Of a DNA stretch of 36,201 nucleotides, positions 22,650 through 31,508 are shown piece by piece. Position 1 is the stretch's first letter; each line of letters starts with the position of its first letter. A program made the position numbers and the translations under genes. The stretch spans positions 1 to 36,201 of the forward strand of contig CALAWP010000007.1 in assembly GCA_937895345.1 (NCBI GenBank). The letters run 5' to 3'. Below the pieces are notes generated by a model. It made no database searches and was not told the origin of the DNA. It saw nothing but the letters and a program-made list of their open reading frames with translations. This stretch comes from an uncultured Paenibacillus sp. (GTDB taxonomy: Bacteria; Bacillota; Bacilli; Paenibacillales; Paenibacillaceae).

Positions 22650-24029
22650 TCACCAACCTTTTTCAGATTCCGAATCGTACAAGATACGGGAACGGACATC
22701 CGCTATCAAATAAAGCGATCCTGCCGCAACCCCGAGATCTGCCGTCCCGGTTAACCGATGCAATTTGTCCAGCGCCAGCCGCCAATCCGGTTCGACGACC
22801 AGCTCGAACGGAAGGCCTTCCGGCGATTGACGGCGCAGCCGCTCCGCCGTGTCCGCCAACTCGCGCGCGTTTTGTCCCGTCCGGTATTGGGGCTCGGTTA
22901 TGATAAGCGTATCCACTATTGGTAGTATATGCTTAAGTGTCGCTTCATGATTCTTATTCTCCAGCATGCCGATCATCATATGGAGCCGGTCGTACCGGTA
23001 CAGCGTCGTCAACGCTTCCGCCAGCGCTTCGGCCCCTTCCGGATTATGGGCGCCGTCCAGCAAAATGCGGGGCTCGCGGCTGACGAGCTCCATCCGTCCG
23101 GGCCAGGACGCGTTCAGCAGTCCCTGCCTCAAATCGGCGTCGTCCAGCACGAGGGCGTTGTATTGCCTCAGCACTTCAAGCGCCATCACCGCCACCGCCG
23201 CGTTGTCCCTCTGATGGCCGCCGGCCAGCTTGACGGCGAGATCGTCCAGGGAACGGAACGGACCGTCGAACCGGAAGCTTTGCCGCTCATCCGTGCTCTC
23301 GGCGGTTGCCGCGCCGAATTGCTCCCCAAGCAAATACAGCGTGCTCTTACGCTCCGCCGCCGTCCGTCTCAGCACCTCGACCGCCTCGGGCTGGCCGACG
23401 GCGCTGACGACGGGAACGCCCGGTTTAATGATGCCCGCCTTTTCCCGCGCGACGGCTTCAATCGTATCCCCCAGCCGATCCATATGGTCGTGGCCGACGT
23501 TCGTAATAACCGACAGAACGGGGAACACGATATTCGTAACGTCCAGCCGGCCCCCCAGCCCCGTTTCCCACACGACATAGTCGGGATAGCACACTTTCGA
23601 GAAATACAAAATCGCAAGCGCCGTCGACACCTCGAACATCGTCGGCGAGCCGAGCTCCGTCGCCGCAATCGCTTCGACGTGCGGCTTCAGCATGCCGGCA
23701 AGCTCAGCCAGCGTTTCTTCCGGAATGTCCTCGCCGTTGTATTGAAACCGGTTCGTAAACTTCGTGATGTACGGAGACGTAAACGTGCCGACGTCGTAGC
23801 CGCCTTGCACCAGAACGCTTGTCAAATAGGCGCACACCGAACCTTTGCCGTTTGTGCCGGCGACATGGATGAACTTGAGCCGGCGGTGCGGATTGCCCAG
23901 CCGCTCCATGAGCAGAGCGATTCTCTCCAGCCCCGGACGGACGCCGAACGGCACGAGTCCGGTAATCCATTCCACCGCCGCTTTGTATGTCGTGTTCGTT
24001 CCTTGCGGAGTCGAATTCAATTCCGTCAT
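22650..24029 (-). CDS. folC: Bifunctional folylpolyglutamate/dihydrofolate synthase
   Basis: 459 residues from ATG 24027-24029 (AAGG 8 bases upstream); another ATG is two codons earlier. The frame stays open into valS to 24566, but that extension is a valS shadow. FolC adds glutamates to folates and in many bacteria also makes dihydrofolate. P-loop HVAGTNGKGSV (about 55-65), omega loop FTSPYITKFTNRF, GLGGRLDVTN (about 145-154), NVGHDHMDRLG and the C-terminal LDGAHNPEGAEAL motif are all intact. It follows valS by 23 bases, as in B. subtilis. Confidence 0.95.
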   Translation of the reverse strand: MTELNSTPQGTNTTYKAAVEWITGLVPFGVRPGLERIALLMERLGNPHRRLKFIHVAGTNGKGSVCAYLTSVLVQGGYDVGTFTSPYITKFTNRFQYNGEDIPEETLAELAGMLKPHVEAIAATELGSPTMFEVSTALAILYFSKVCYPDYVVWETGLGGRLDVTNIVFPVLSVITNVGHDHMDRLGDTIEAVAREKAGIIKPGVPVVSAVGQPEAVEVLRRTAAERKSTLYLLGEQFGAATAESTDERQSFRFDGPFRSLDDLAVKLAGGHQRDNAAVAVMALEVLRQYNALVLDDADLRQGLLNASWPGRMELVSREPRILLDGAHNPEGAEALAEALTTLYRYDRLHMMIGMLENKNHEATLKHILPIVDTLIITEPQYRTGQNARELADTAERLRRQSPEGLPFELVVEPDWRLALDKLHRLTGTADLGVAAGSLYLIADVRSRILYDSESEKGW

Positions 24030-24052
24030 ATTCATTACCTTCTTCCCGCCGC

Positions 24053-26704
24053 TCAACCGCGCAATTCCGCGATTCGGGCCAGCACCTTGTCGCGTTTGTC
24101 CGCGTAATCGCTCATTTTCGCTTTTTCCTCTTCGATCACTTTCGCCGGCGCCTTGGATACGAACCCTTCGTTGCCCAGCTTTTTCTCCACGCGCTCCACT
24201 TCCGCGTTCAGATGCTTCAGCTCTTTCTCCAGACGCGCAATCTCCTGAGAGATGTCGATCAGGCCCGCCAGCGGCAAATACAGCTCCGCCCCGGTGACGA
24301 CCGCCGTCATCGCTTTGTCCGGCGCTTGCAGCTCGCGCGCGATATCGAGCCGCGACGTGCCGCAGAAACGTTTGACGAATTCCTCGTTGCGGCGAAGGAT
24401 CGCCTCCTCCGCATCGCCCGCCGGCTTGATGATCAGCTCGATCTTTTTGCTCATCGGCACGTTCACTTCCGCCCGAATGTTGCGGACGGCGCGAATCATT
24501 TCCATCAGCAGCTCCATTTCCTTGACGGCGTCCTCCGCTTCCAGCGCGGCGTCGTAAGCCGGCCATTCTGCCAGCGTAATCGTCTCGCCTTCATGCGGCA
24601 AGTGCTGCCAAATCTCTTCGCTGATGAACGGCATGAACGGATGGATGAGCCGCTGCGTCCGGTCCAGCACATAAGCAAGCACCGATTGCGTGGAACGCTT
24701 CGCTTCCTCGTCTTCTCCGTTCAGGCTGAGCTTGGAAAATTCGATGTACCAGTCGCACAGATCGTCCCAAATAAAATTGTACAGCAGTCGTCCCGTTTCA
24801 CCGAATTCATAGCTTTCCATCAGGCGCGTCACATCCCGGACCGTCTCGTTCAGCCGGTGCAAGATCCAGCGGTCGGCCGTTCCGAGCTTGCCTCCGATGT
24901 TGATGTCGGAAGCGGCGAACCCTTCCAGATTCATGAGCGCAAACCGGGAGGCGTTCCAAATTTTGTTGGCAAAATTGCGCGCCTGCTCCACCTTCTCGAT
25001 GCGGAAGCGCAAATCTTGCCCCGGCGTGCTGCCGGTCGAAATCATGAAGCGCATCGCGTCGGCGCCGTACTGCTCGATGATATCAAGCGGATCGACGCCG
25101 TTACCCAGCGATTTGGACATCTTCTGGCCGTCCTTGTCGCGCACGAGACCGTGCAGGAGCACGTCCTTGAACGGCATCTCGTCCGTAAATTCCAGGGCGG
25201 TGAAGATCATGCGCGCCACCCAGAAATAAATGATGTCGTAGCCCGTCACAAGCACGTTCGTCGGGTAGTAGCGCTTCAGGTCCTCCGATTGCTCCGGCCA
25301 GCCGAGCGTGGAGAACGGCCACAGCGCCGAGCTGAACCACGTATCCAGCACGTCCTCGTCCTGCCGCAAATGATTGCCCTTCAAATCTTCGCGGGATACA
25401 TGGATGTCGCCCGTCGCGTCGTCGTACCAGGCCGGAATGCGATGCCCCCACCACAGCTGCCTCGAGATGCACCAGTCGCGCACGTTTTCGATCCAGTTCA
25501 AATAAATTTTTTCGAACCGTTCCGGCACGAAGCGCACGCCTTTGCCGGATTTTTGCGCCGCGATCGCGGCTTCCGCCAGCGGCTTCATCGCCACGAACCA
25601 TTGCGTCGACAAATACGGCTCGACAACGGCGCCGCTGCGCTCGCTGTGGCCGACCTGGTGCACATGGTCCTCGATCTTGACGCATACGCCCTGCTCCTGC
25701 AAATCCTTCACAAGCCGCTTGCGGCATTCGGCGCGGTCCAGCCCCTGATAAGGGCCGGCTTCGGCGTTCATGACTCCCGACTCGTCCATGACGATAATTT
25801 GCGGCAGGTTATGGCGCTGCCCGACCTCGAAATCGTTCGGATCGTGAGCGGGCGTAATCTTGACCGCGCCCGAACCGAAGTCCTTCTCGACGTATTCGTC
25901 GCCGATAATCGGAATTTCCCTGCCGATCACGGGCAGCACGAGCGTCGAGCCGATCAGGTGCTTATACCGTTCGTCCTCCGGGTGAACGGCTACCGCCGTG
26001 TCGCCGAGCATCGTTTCGGGACGGGTCGTCGCTACCGTCACATAGCCTGAGCCGTCCTTGAGCGGGTATTGCAAATGATAGAGATGGCCCGCGACTTCCT
26101 TGTACTCCACCTCGATGTCCGAGAGAGCGGTTCTGGCGGCCGGGTCCCAGTTGATAATCTTTTTGCCGCGGTAGATCAAGCCTTTCTCGTACAAGCGGAC
26201 GAACACTTCGCGCACCGCCTTGGACAGCCCTTCGTCCAGCGTAAACCGCTCGCGGGAATAATCGAGGGAAAGGCCCATCTTGGCCCATTGCTCGCGGATC
26301 GTGTTCGCGTACTGCTCCTTCCATTCCCACACCTTTGCCAGGAAAGGCTCGCGGCCCAGATCGTGGCGGGATTGCCCCTGCTCGCGCAGCTTCTGCTCGA
26401 CCTTCGTCTGCGTGGCGATGCCCGCATGGTCGGTGCCCGGCAGCCACAGCGCATCGTAGCCCTGCATCCGCTTCATCCGGATCAAAATATCTTGCAGCGT
26501 AAAATCCAGCGCATGGCCGATATGCAGCATGCCCGTTACATTCGGCGGCGGAATGACGATCGTGTAAGGCTCCGCGTCCTTGCGCTTGCCGGCTTCGAAA
26601 AATTTGCCGGCCGTCCAGTAATCGTACCATTTTTTCTCCGCTTGCTTGGGATCGTACGTTGTCGCCATCGCAATCGTCGGTTGTTTCGGTTGATGATCTG
26701 ACAT
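24053..26704 (-). CDS. valS: Valyl-tRNA synthetase
   Basis: 883 residues from ATG 26702-26704, with GGAGG 9 bases upstream; a GTG six codons earlier overlaps that site. A class I synthetase charging tRNA-Val. HIGH is at 61-64 within GMLHIGHALDF, the editing (CP1) domain is about 165-390 and KMSKS is about 528-532. The helical anticodon domain follows, and a C-terminal coiled coil (about 815-883, IARLEKELKHLNAEVERVEK) is the tRNA-binding arm typical of bacterial ValRS. Expression is controlled by an upstream T-box leader that reads uncharged tRNA-Val, so folC and murC downstream should share valine control. Confidence 0.98.
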   Translation of the reverse strand: MSDHQPKQPTIAMATTYDPKQAEKKWYDYWTAGKFFEAGKRKDAEPYTIVIPPPNVTGMLHIGHALDFTLQDILIRMKRMQGYDALWLPGTDHAGIATQTKVEQKLREQGQSRHDLGREPFLAKVWEWKEQYANTIREQWAKMGLSLDYSRERFTLDEGLSKAVREVFVRLYEKGLIYRGKKIINWDPAARTALSDIEVEYKEVAGHLYHLQYPLKDGSGYVTVATTRPETMLGDTAVAVHPEDERYKHLIGSTLVLPVIGREIPIIGDEYVEKDFGSGAVKITPAHDPNDFEVGQRHNLPQIIVMDESGVMNAEAGPYQGLDRAECRKRLVKDLQEQGVCVKIEDHVHQVGHSERSGAVVEPYLSTQWFVAMKPLAEAAIAAQKSGKGVRFVPERFEKIYLNWIENVRDWCISRQLWWGHRIPAWYDDATGDIHVSREDLKGNHLRQDEDVLDTWFSSALWPFSTLGWPEQSEDLKRYYPTNVLVTGYDIIYFWVARMIFTALEFTDEMPFKDVLLHGLVRDKDGQKMSKSLGNGVDPLDIIEQYGADAMRFMISTGSTPGQDLRFRIEKVEQARNFANKIWNASRFALMNLEGFAASDINIGGKLGTADRWILHRLNETVRDVTRLMESYEFGETGRLLYNFIWDDLCDWYIEFSKLSLNGEDEEAKRSTQSVLAYVLDRTQRLIHPFMPFISEEIWQHLPHEGETITLAEWPAYDAALEAEDAVKEMELLMEMIRAVRNIRAEVNVPMSKKIELIIKPAGDAEEAILRRNEEFVKRFCGTSRLDIARELQAPDKAMTAVVTGAELYLPLAGLIDISQEIARLEKELKHLNAEVERVEKKLGNEGFVSKAPAKVIEEEKAKMSDYADKRDKVLARIAELRG

Positions 26705-26759
26705 TTGCTCCATCCTCCACACTTAACGTCGGTTGCCAACCCGGTCCTTGAGACCTTTA

Positions 26760-27062
26760 CAGCCGTCGGCATTTAACAAAAAAGACCTTCCATCCCTGTC
26801 TAAAGGACGAAAGGTCTCGCTTCCGTGGTACCACCTTCATTCCGCGCATATCGGCTCGCTTCCGCTCCCGATGCACGGCACTTTAACAGATAACGGCTGC
26901 AGCCGGCCCGGCTTGGGCTCGCGCTTCGCGCGCTCGCTTCGGCGGGCAACTCCGGGGCGACCCGTACGCAGTCACATCCTGCAGAACCTCTCAGCGTTGG
27001 CGGCTCCGCTCTCTGAAGGCTGACTGACTACTATTCCCCTTCATCGTCATTAAGAACATATA
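26760..27062 (-). promoter_or_regulatory. T-box leader of valS
   Basis: About 300 untranslated bases between promoter and valS. The T-box core AAGGTGGTACCACGG is at 26823-26837; its bulge reads TGGT, whose variable T would pair with the A discriminator base expected for tRNA-Val. Stem I lies about 26945-27050, with the AGTA-type loop E (near 27031) and AGAGAGC and GCTGAGAGG distal elements. The loop opposite AGTAG is closed by CAGTCA/TGACTG and contains GTC (26959-26961, followed by a purine) as the likely valine specifier; GTA at 26965-26967 in the same loop is the alternative. A factor-independent terminator competes with the antiterminator. Confidence 0.93.
26778..26817 (-). terminator. 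Regulated terminator of the valS T-box
   Basis: AGACCTTTCGTCC pairs with GGGATGGAAGGTCT (about 14 bp with a few GU pairs) around a short loop, followed by six T on the minus strand (26778-26783). The T-box sequence immediately upstream must form the alternative antiterminator when uncharged tRNA-Val binds. Confidence 0.92.
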
Positions 27063-27068
27063 TCATTA

Positions 27069-27097
27069 ATCATAACGTTGATGACGGACGGAGTCAA
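27069..27097 (-). promoter_or_regulatory. Sigma-A promoter of valS-folC-murC
   Basis: Minus strand TTGACT (-35, 27092-27097), 17 bases, TATGAT (-10, 27069-27074). It lies 52 bases beyond the ugd stop. I see no T-tailed terminator after ugd, so ugd transcripts may also enter the leader. Confidence 0.82.
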
Positions 27098-27148
27098 CTC
27101 CATGTTGTGAAATGGCGGCGGCATTCAAAACGAGGCAATCCCGGCGAT

Positions 27149-28462
27149 TTACCGGCCCACGGAAGAATAAGCAAACCCGATCCGTTGCATCGACTCCCGG
27201 TCCAGCATATTTCGTCCGTCCAGCAGCACCGGCGTTTCCATGCCCAGCTTCGCGCGCTCCCAATCGAGATTCCGGTATTCGTCCCAGTCGGTCGCGATCA
27301 GGGCGGCATGCGCTCCCCTCAGCGCCTCCGACGGGCCTTCCACGAGCCGAATCCGTTCCGCCAGGCCGGCATACGTCCGCTCGAAGCCCGGAATGCCCAT
27401 CGGATCGGTCGCGGCCACTGCGGCTCCTTCGGAGAGGAGAGCCTCGATCAGCGCCGCCGCCGGCGTCTCCCGCACATCGTCCGTTCCCGGCTTGAACGTC
27501 AGCCCGAGCACGGCGATCCGCTTGCCGCCGAGCACCCACAAATGCTCGCGCAGCTTTTTCAAAATGCGGCGCGGCCGGTCCCGGTTAATTTGCATCACTT
27601 GTTCCAGCAAGCCGAAATCCAGCCCGCAAGATCGGCCCATTTGAGCGAACGCCCGGAGGTCCTTGGGAAAGCAAGAACCGCCGTAGCCGGGGCCCGCCTT
27701 CAAAAAATCGGAGCCGATCCGTTTGTCGTACCCGATCCCTTCCGCTACGAGCGCCACATCCGCCCCCGTCTCCTCGCACAGGTCGGACACCATGTTGATA
27801 TATGAAATTTTGGTCGCCAAAAACGAATTCGCCGCATATTTGATCATCTCCGCCGTTTTCGTATCGGTGAACAGCTTCGGACAATCGAACGAACGGTATA
27901 CTTCCTCCATCAGCGCTCTGCCGTAATCGGAGCCTACACCGACCACGATCCGGTCCGGATGCATAAATTCGCGCACGGCCGCTCCTTCCCGCAAAAATTC
28001 GGGGTTGGACGCAATGTCCAGCCGTACAGTTCTCCCCTTGGCGTACAGCCGGCCGATCTTCTCCATCCACATGCCCGTGCCGACCGGCACCGTGCTCTTG
28101 ACGACGACCAGCTTCCGCTCCTCCGTATCGGCGCACGTGTCGACGATCGTCTTCATCACCGCTTCGATCTGCGTCATATCCGCGCCGCCGTCCGGTCCCG
28201 AAGGGGTGCCGACGCAGACGAACAGCACTTCGGAAGCCCGGATCGCTTCCGTACCATCGCCGGTAAAGGACAGCCGCCCGTTATTCACGTTCCGCAGCAG
28301 CAGCTCCGGCAGCTCGGGCTCGTAGATCGTGCATCCGCCTTCGCGCAATGTGCCGAGTTTAGCTGGATCCTTCTCGACGACCAGCACATGAAATCCGAGA
28401 TCCGCCAGACAAACCGCCGTCACCAATCCGACATACCCCGCGCCGAATACCGAAATGTTCAT
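27149..28462 (-). CDS. ugd: UDP-glucose 6-dehydrogenase
   Basis: 437 residues. It oxidises UDP-glucose twice with NAD to UDP-glucuronate, a donor for acidic polysaccharides or glycolipids. Rossmann motif FGAGYVGLV at 6-14, SNPEFLREG at 152-160, catalytic-region K208 (EMIKYAAN) and nucleophile C264 in GGSCFPKD are all present; the C-terminal UDP-binding domain begins about residue 320. It overlaps the preceding glycosyltransferase by 4 bases (ATGA), implying coupled translation and a joint pathway. In B. subtilis this valS-spoVID interval has ysxE instead, so the pair is an accessory insertion in otherwise conserved gene order. GDP-mannose dehydrogenase is the main alternative and is less likely. 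Confidence 0.92.
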   Translation of the reverse strand: MNISVFGAGYVGLVTAVCLADLGFHVLVVEKDPAKLGTLREGGCTIYEPELPELLLRNVNNGRLSFTGDGTEAIRASEVLFVCVGTPSGPDGGADMTQIEAVMKTIVDTCADTEERKLVVVKSTVPVGTGMWMEKIGRLYAKGRTVRLDIASNPEFLREGAAVREFMHPDRIVVGVGSDYGRALMEEVYRSFDCPKLFTDTKTAEMIKYAANSFLATKISYINMVSDLCEETGADVALVAEGIGYDKRIGSDFLKAGPGYGGSCFPKDLRAFAQMGRSCGLDFGLLEQVMQINRDRPRRILKKLREHLWVLGGKRIAVLGLTFKPGTDDVRETPAAALIEALLSEGAAVAATDPMGIPGFERTYAGLAERIRLVEGPSEALRGAHAALIATDWDEYRNLDWERAKLGMETPVLLDGRNMLDRESMQRIGFAYSSVGR

Positions 28463-29652
28463 CTCGCCGGCCCTCCCGCGGCGGCTGCCTGTTCCGGCGC
28501 CGCCCGTCCCGTCAAGGCGACCCGTTCGAGATCGGCCAGCAGCCGGTCGAAGACGCTGTCCCAGGACCGTTCGGCCGCCGTCCGCAGACCGCCCTCCGAC
28601 AGCCGGCGCGCAAGCGCCTCATCCGCGTCCAGCCTGGCGAGCGCGGCGGCAAAGTGTTCCGCGTCGCCGGGAGAGCACAGCAGGCCGTTCGCTTCGTCCC
28701 GTATCAAGTCCGGCAGCGCCCCCCCTCTTGCGCCGACGACGGGCAAGCCGCAAGCCATCGCCTCCAGCGCCACGTTGCCGAACGTTTCCGTCGACGACGG
28801 AAACAGCAGCGCGTCGGCCGCCGCCATTCGGCGGCGCAGCTCCGGCTGGGTCAGCGCGCCGAGAAAACGCGCCCGGACCCCGAGGCGTTCCGCCAGTGCG
28901 CGCAGCTCCTCCAGCGACGGTCCGTCGCCGGCTACCCACAGCTCGCAGGGACGTCCGGCGGCCCGCTCGTACCGATGGACCGCTTCCACCGCGACTTCGG
29001 CCTGTTTCTCCGGGGCCAGCCGCCCGGCGTACAGCACCGCCCGCAAGCCGCCGCCGGCGCCGAGCTCCTCGCGAAGCGCTTCCCGGCGCGGCTCCGGCCG
29101 AAACAGAGACGTGTCGACGCCCCGGCTCCACAGCTCCAAGCCCGGCCAGCCGTCGGAGCGACACTCCTCCAATACCGATTGCGAAGGCACGTAGATGCGC
29201 CGGCATGGCCGGTGGAACCATTTTAAATATTTCGCGGTAATCGGATGAAGCCATTGAAGATGATAATAAGGCAAGTAACGGACGTAGTGGGTGTGGTGGG
29301 ACGCGACCAGAGGAATGCCGTGCTTGAGCGCCAGCTGCCGTCCCGACAGGCCGACGCCGAACGGGGTCGCCGCATGAACGACCGTCGGAGCGAAACGAAG
29401 CAGCTTGCTTTCGACGCCCGCTTTCTGCGGCATGGAGACGCGCAGCTCCGGATACAGCACGAACGGCATGCTTCTGAGCCGTTCCGCCATGCCGGGCGCT
29501 TTCTCGTCGCCTTGGGGATGGGAAGGGGCGAATACGAGACAAGGCACGCCCTTTCCGCGCAAGTATGCCGTCCACCTTTCCAGCGTTTTGGCCACTCCGT
29601 TCATTTCGGGCGCGTAAGTGTCGGTAAACAGTGCCAATCGGACTGTTGCCAT
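28459..29652 (-). CDS. Family 4 (GT-B) glycosyltransferase
   Basis: 397 residues from ATG 29650-29652; GGGAGG 8-10 bases upstream rules out the GTG three codons earlier. Retaining GT-B fold: N-terminal acceptor domain (LFTDTYAPEMNGVAKTL, 8-24; SHHTHYVRYLPYY, 118-130), C-terminal donor domain with SRGVDTSLFRP (176-186), YAGRLAPEKQ (208-217) and the E-x7-E motif E289/E297 (ETFGNVALE). It resembles GDP-mannose- or UDP-sugar-dependent transferases acting on lipid acceptors. Coupling to ugd suggests UDP-glucuronate or a derivative as donor, but this is inference. No signal peptide; probably membrane-associated from the cytoplasm. A weak promoter (TTACAG-17-GATATT, 29707-29735) is possible. Confidence 0.88.
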   Translation of the reverse strand: MATVRLALFTDTYAPEMNGVAKTLERWTAYLRGKGVPCLVFAPSHPQGDEKAPGMAERLRSMPFVLYPELRVSMPQKAGVESKLLRFAPTVVHAATPFGVGLSGRQLALKHGIPLVASHHTHYVRYLPYYHLQWLHPITAKYLKWFHRPCRRIYVPSQSVLEECRSDGWPGLELWSRGVDTSLFRPEPRREALREELGAGGGLRAVLYAGRLAPEKQAEVAVEAVHRYERAAGRPCELWVAGDGPSLEELRALAERLGVRARFLGALTQPELRRRMAAADALLFPSSTETFGNVALEAMACGLPVVGARGGALPDLIRDEANGLLCSPGDAEHFAAALARLDADEALARRLSEGGLRTAAERSWDSVFDRLLADLERVALTGRAAPEQAAAAGGPAR

Positions 29653-29854
29653 CGGATACACCTCCCTGCGGTTTGCATCCAGCGTAACCGATCGGCGTTA
29701 ACGGAATATCAAGGCGATATGAAGGTGCTGTAAGGATGCCGTCACCGCCGCTTTTCTTCGGAAGCCGAAGGACGGATCCGGACAGGCGCAACGGCTGACG
29801 CCGCCCTTAGGAGGAGAAGCATGTTTTGCGTGACATCGAGCTCGGTACAGGGTC

Positions 29855-29891
29855 AAAAAAAAAGCATCCCGACGGCTGCCCGTCGAAATGC
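29855..29891 (-). terminator. Rho-independent terminator after spoVID
   Basis: A 12-bp stem with two GU pairs (GCATTTCGACGG with CCGTCGGGATGC, 29880-29891 with 29864-29875), tetraloop, then nine T on the minus strand (29855-29863). It separates spoVID from the glycosyltransferase-ugd pair. Confidence 0.92.
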
Positions 29892-29902
29892 CTGCGACCC
29901 GC

Positions 29903-31420
29903 TTATGGAATATACAGCAGTTGACCTTCCGTCACCGACGACTCGTGAAGCTTGTTATGAGTGAGCAGCTCGCGCGGATTGATGCTGTAGCGCATCGCGA
30001 TCGATTCCAGCGTCTCTTCCTTCTGGACGATGCAAACTCTGATTTTGCGGAATTCGTTGTCGTCCTGCTTCTTGCTGAGGAACAGCTTTTTCCACTCGAT
30101 CTCATCCTCCGCCGGGCCCGGCCGAGACTCCTCCTCGGCTTCCTTTTCCGCTGCGGAATGCTCCGCCGCCTCGCGGGCGGCTTGCTCTCTCTTGCTCGAC
30201 TGGAGCAGCGCGCGGAAGCCGAAGCCGGCCCCTTCTTCTTCAAAGCCGGCGGTCTTGCTTGCGAACGCAATCTGCACCTCCTGCTTCCGCAGCTCCTGCG
30301 CCGGTTCCGGCGCAAACAGCGGCTCGGCCGGATCGGTCGGCAGGCGATCCGGCTCCGGCTCGGCGGCGATGCCGGAGAAGCCGTTCTCCCGCTCCGGGAG
30401 CGATGCCGGTGCCGGTTCGCCGGAAGCAAGCTCCGGTTCGGCCTGCTCCTCGGCGGGAACCGCGTTCCGGCCCGCCAAGGAATACGGGAACGCGGGCGCG
30501 GCAGCCTGTCCCTGCTCGTGCTGCGGCGCTTGCCCGTATGGCTGCGCCGGCTCCCGCTCCTGCCCCGGCTCTTGTTCCGCCGGCCTTGCATAACCGTAGC
30601 CGGACGGTTCGGAATAGGCCGGAGCCGCGGCATAAGGCGAGGACGGCTGCAGCCTCTCCCCCGCTTCCGCCTCCGGTTCCGCCAACGGCTGGAATGCGGG
30701 CTCCGTATCGCGCGGCTTGCCTTCCTCTTCCGCCTCCGCCGCTTCGGCCGAGGCCTCTATGTAGCCGGCATGATGCTCCTCCGACGCTTCCGGCGCTTCC
30801 GGCTGCCTGTCGGGCTCCTCCGCCTCCTCTGCGCCGGCTTGCGGCTCGGCGGACGTGTTCTCTCCTTCGCGCAAGGCTCCCTGCCATAGCTCGGAAGCGT
30901 ATGCTCCGTACGCATAAGGCCCTCCGTCCGCGGTTTGCTCCTGCTCCTGAACAGGCTCATGCACCGGTTCCTGCCGGTACGCTTCCGCCGCCTCGCGCTG
31001 ATGAACGGCCGTAAACGCCTCTTCTTCCCAAGGCTCCTGCTGTTCGTCCGCCGGTTCGACGGAAATTCCCCGCAAGGACAATACCCCCGTAATGTTCAGC
31101 GTTCGCGCCGACAACAAGTCCACATCGAAGTTGTCGATCTCAATGGAAATATCGTCCAGCCTCGTCACCCTGTTCATCGGCAAGGAAATTTCGACGGGGA
31201 TCCAATGCTCCAGCGCCAGCGGCCCTTCGGCTTCGGTTTGCCCCCGGTACACTCCGGTCAGCATCAGCTGGCCTTTAATGACGGCCTGATCCCCCTGATC
31301 GAAAATTTGTATGCGGGGAACCAGCTCGATTTCCTCCAGCTCGTTAATCGCCGCGACATCGTCGGGCAAATGGACCCGTTCGTACACATCAAACCGCAAT
31401 CCGTTCGACTGATTCGACAC
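29903..31420 (-). CDS. spoVID: Stage VI sporulation protein D, SpoVID
   Basis: 505 residues from GTG 31418-31420, with GGGAGG 8 bases upstream; an ATG two codons earlier is only 2 bases from that site. SpoVID drives encasement of the forespore by coat proteins and binds SafA. The N-terminal beta-rich domain (about 1-140, LRFDVYERVHLPDD and IKGQLMLTGVY) matches the SpoVID N-domain. Residues about 140-455 form a long acidic Pro/Ala/Glu-rich linker with many short imperfect repeats, and the last 47 residues are a LysM domain (VQKEETLESIAMRYSINPRELL). Location next to hemL is as in B. subtilis. Its partner SafA is encoded at the other end of the window. Confidence 0.9.
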   Translation of the reverse strand: MSNQSNGLRFDVYERVHLPDDVAAINELEEIELVPRIQIFDQGDQAVIKGQLMLTGVYRGQTEAEGPLALEHWIPVEISLPMNRVTRLDDISIEIDNFDVDLLSARTLNITGVLSLRGISVEPADEQQEPWEEEAFTAVHQREAAEAYRQEPVHEPVQEQEQTADGGPYAYGAYASELWQGALREGENTSAEPQAGAEEAEEPDRQPEAPEASEEHHAGYIEASAEAAEAEEEGKPRDTEPAFQPLAEPEAEAGERLQPSSPYAAAPAYSEPSGYGYARPAEQEPGQEREPAQPYGQAPQHEQGQAAAPAFPYSLAGRNAVPAEEQAEPELASGEPAPASLPERENGFSGIAAEPEPDRLPTDPAEPLFAPEPAQELRKQEVQIAFASKTAGFEEEGAGFGFRALLQSSKREQAAREAAEHSAAEKEAEEESRPGPAEDEIEWKKLFLSKKQDDNEFRKIRVCIVQKEETLESIAMRYSINPRELLTHNKLHESSVTEGQLLYIP

Positions 31421-31477
31421 GCCCATATCCTCCCTTCTCGTCATGAATGCTTGGTCTACCATTACATTCACTACTTA

Positions 31478-31506
31478 TCTATATGGGAGGAAAGGCGGCG
31501 GCATGA
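31478..31506 (-). promoter_or_regulatory. Possible sigma-E promoter of spoVID
   Basis: Minus strand TCATGCC (31500-31506), 14-base spacer, CATATAGA (31478-31485). The spacing is right and B. subtilis spoVID is sigma-E dependent, but both elements match only about half of the consensus. Confidence 0.35.
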
Positions 31507-31508
31507 CT

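Noticed and set aside
24030..24566. N-terminal extension of folC into valS
   Set aside because: The extra 180 residues are Gly/Arg/Asp rich shadow of valS; the FolC N-terminus and ribosome site are at 24027-24045.
23987..26050. Plus-strand open frame of 687 codons
   Set aside because: It lies wholly antisense to folC and valS, which have full catalytic motifs. It has no domain signature, is Arg/His/Leu rich as expected of a GC-rich shadow, and has no ribosome site.
26905..26945. GC-rich palindrome (GCGCGCGAAGCGCG region) as a terminator or mobile-element end
   Set aside because: It has no T-tract and lies in the middle of the valS T-box leader, where it fits as stem II/III structure.
29821..29964. 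Small plus-strand ORF of 47 codons with an AGGAGGAG site four bases before ATG
   Set aside because: It runs through the spoVID terminator and into the antisense of the SpoVID LysM domain, has no promoter I can see and no motif. The ribosome-site match is probably chance, though it is the only plus-strand candidate with a good one.
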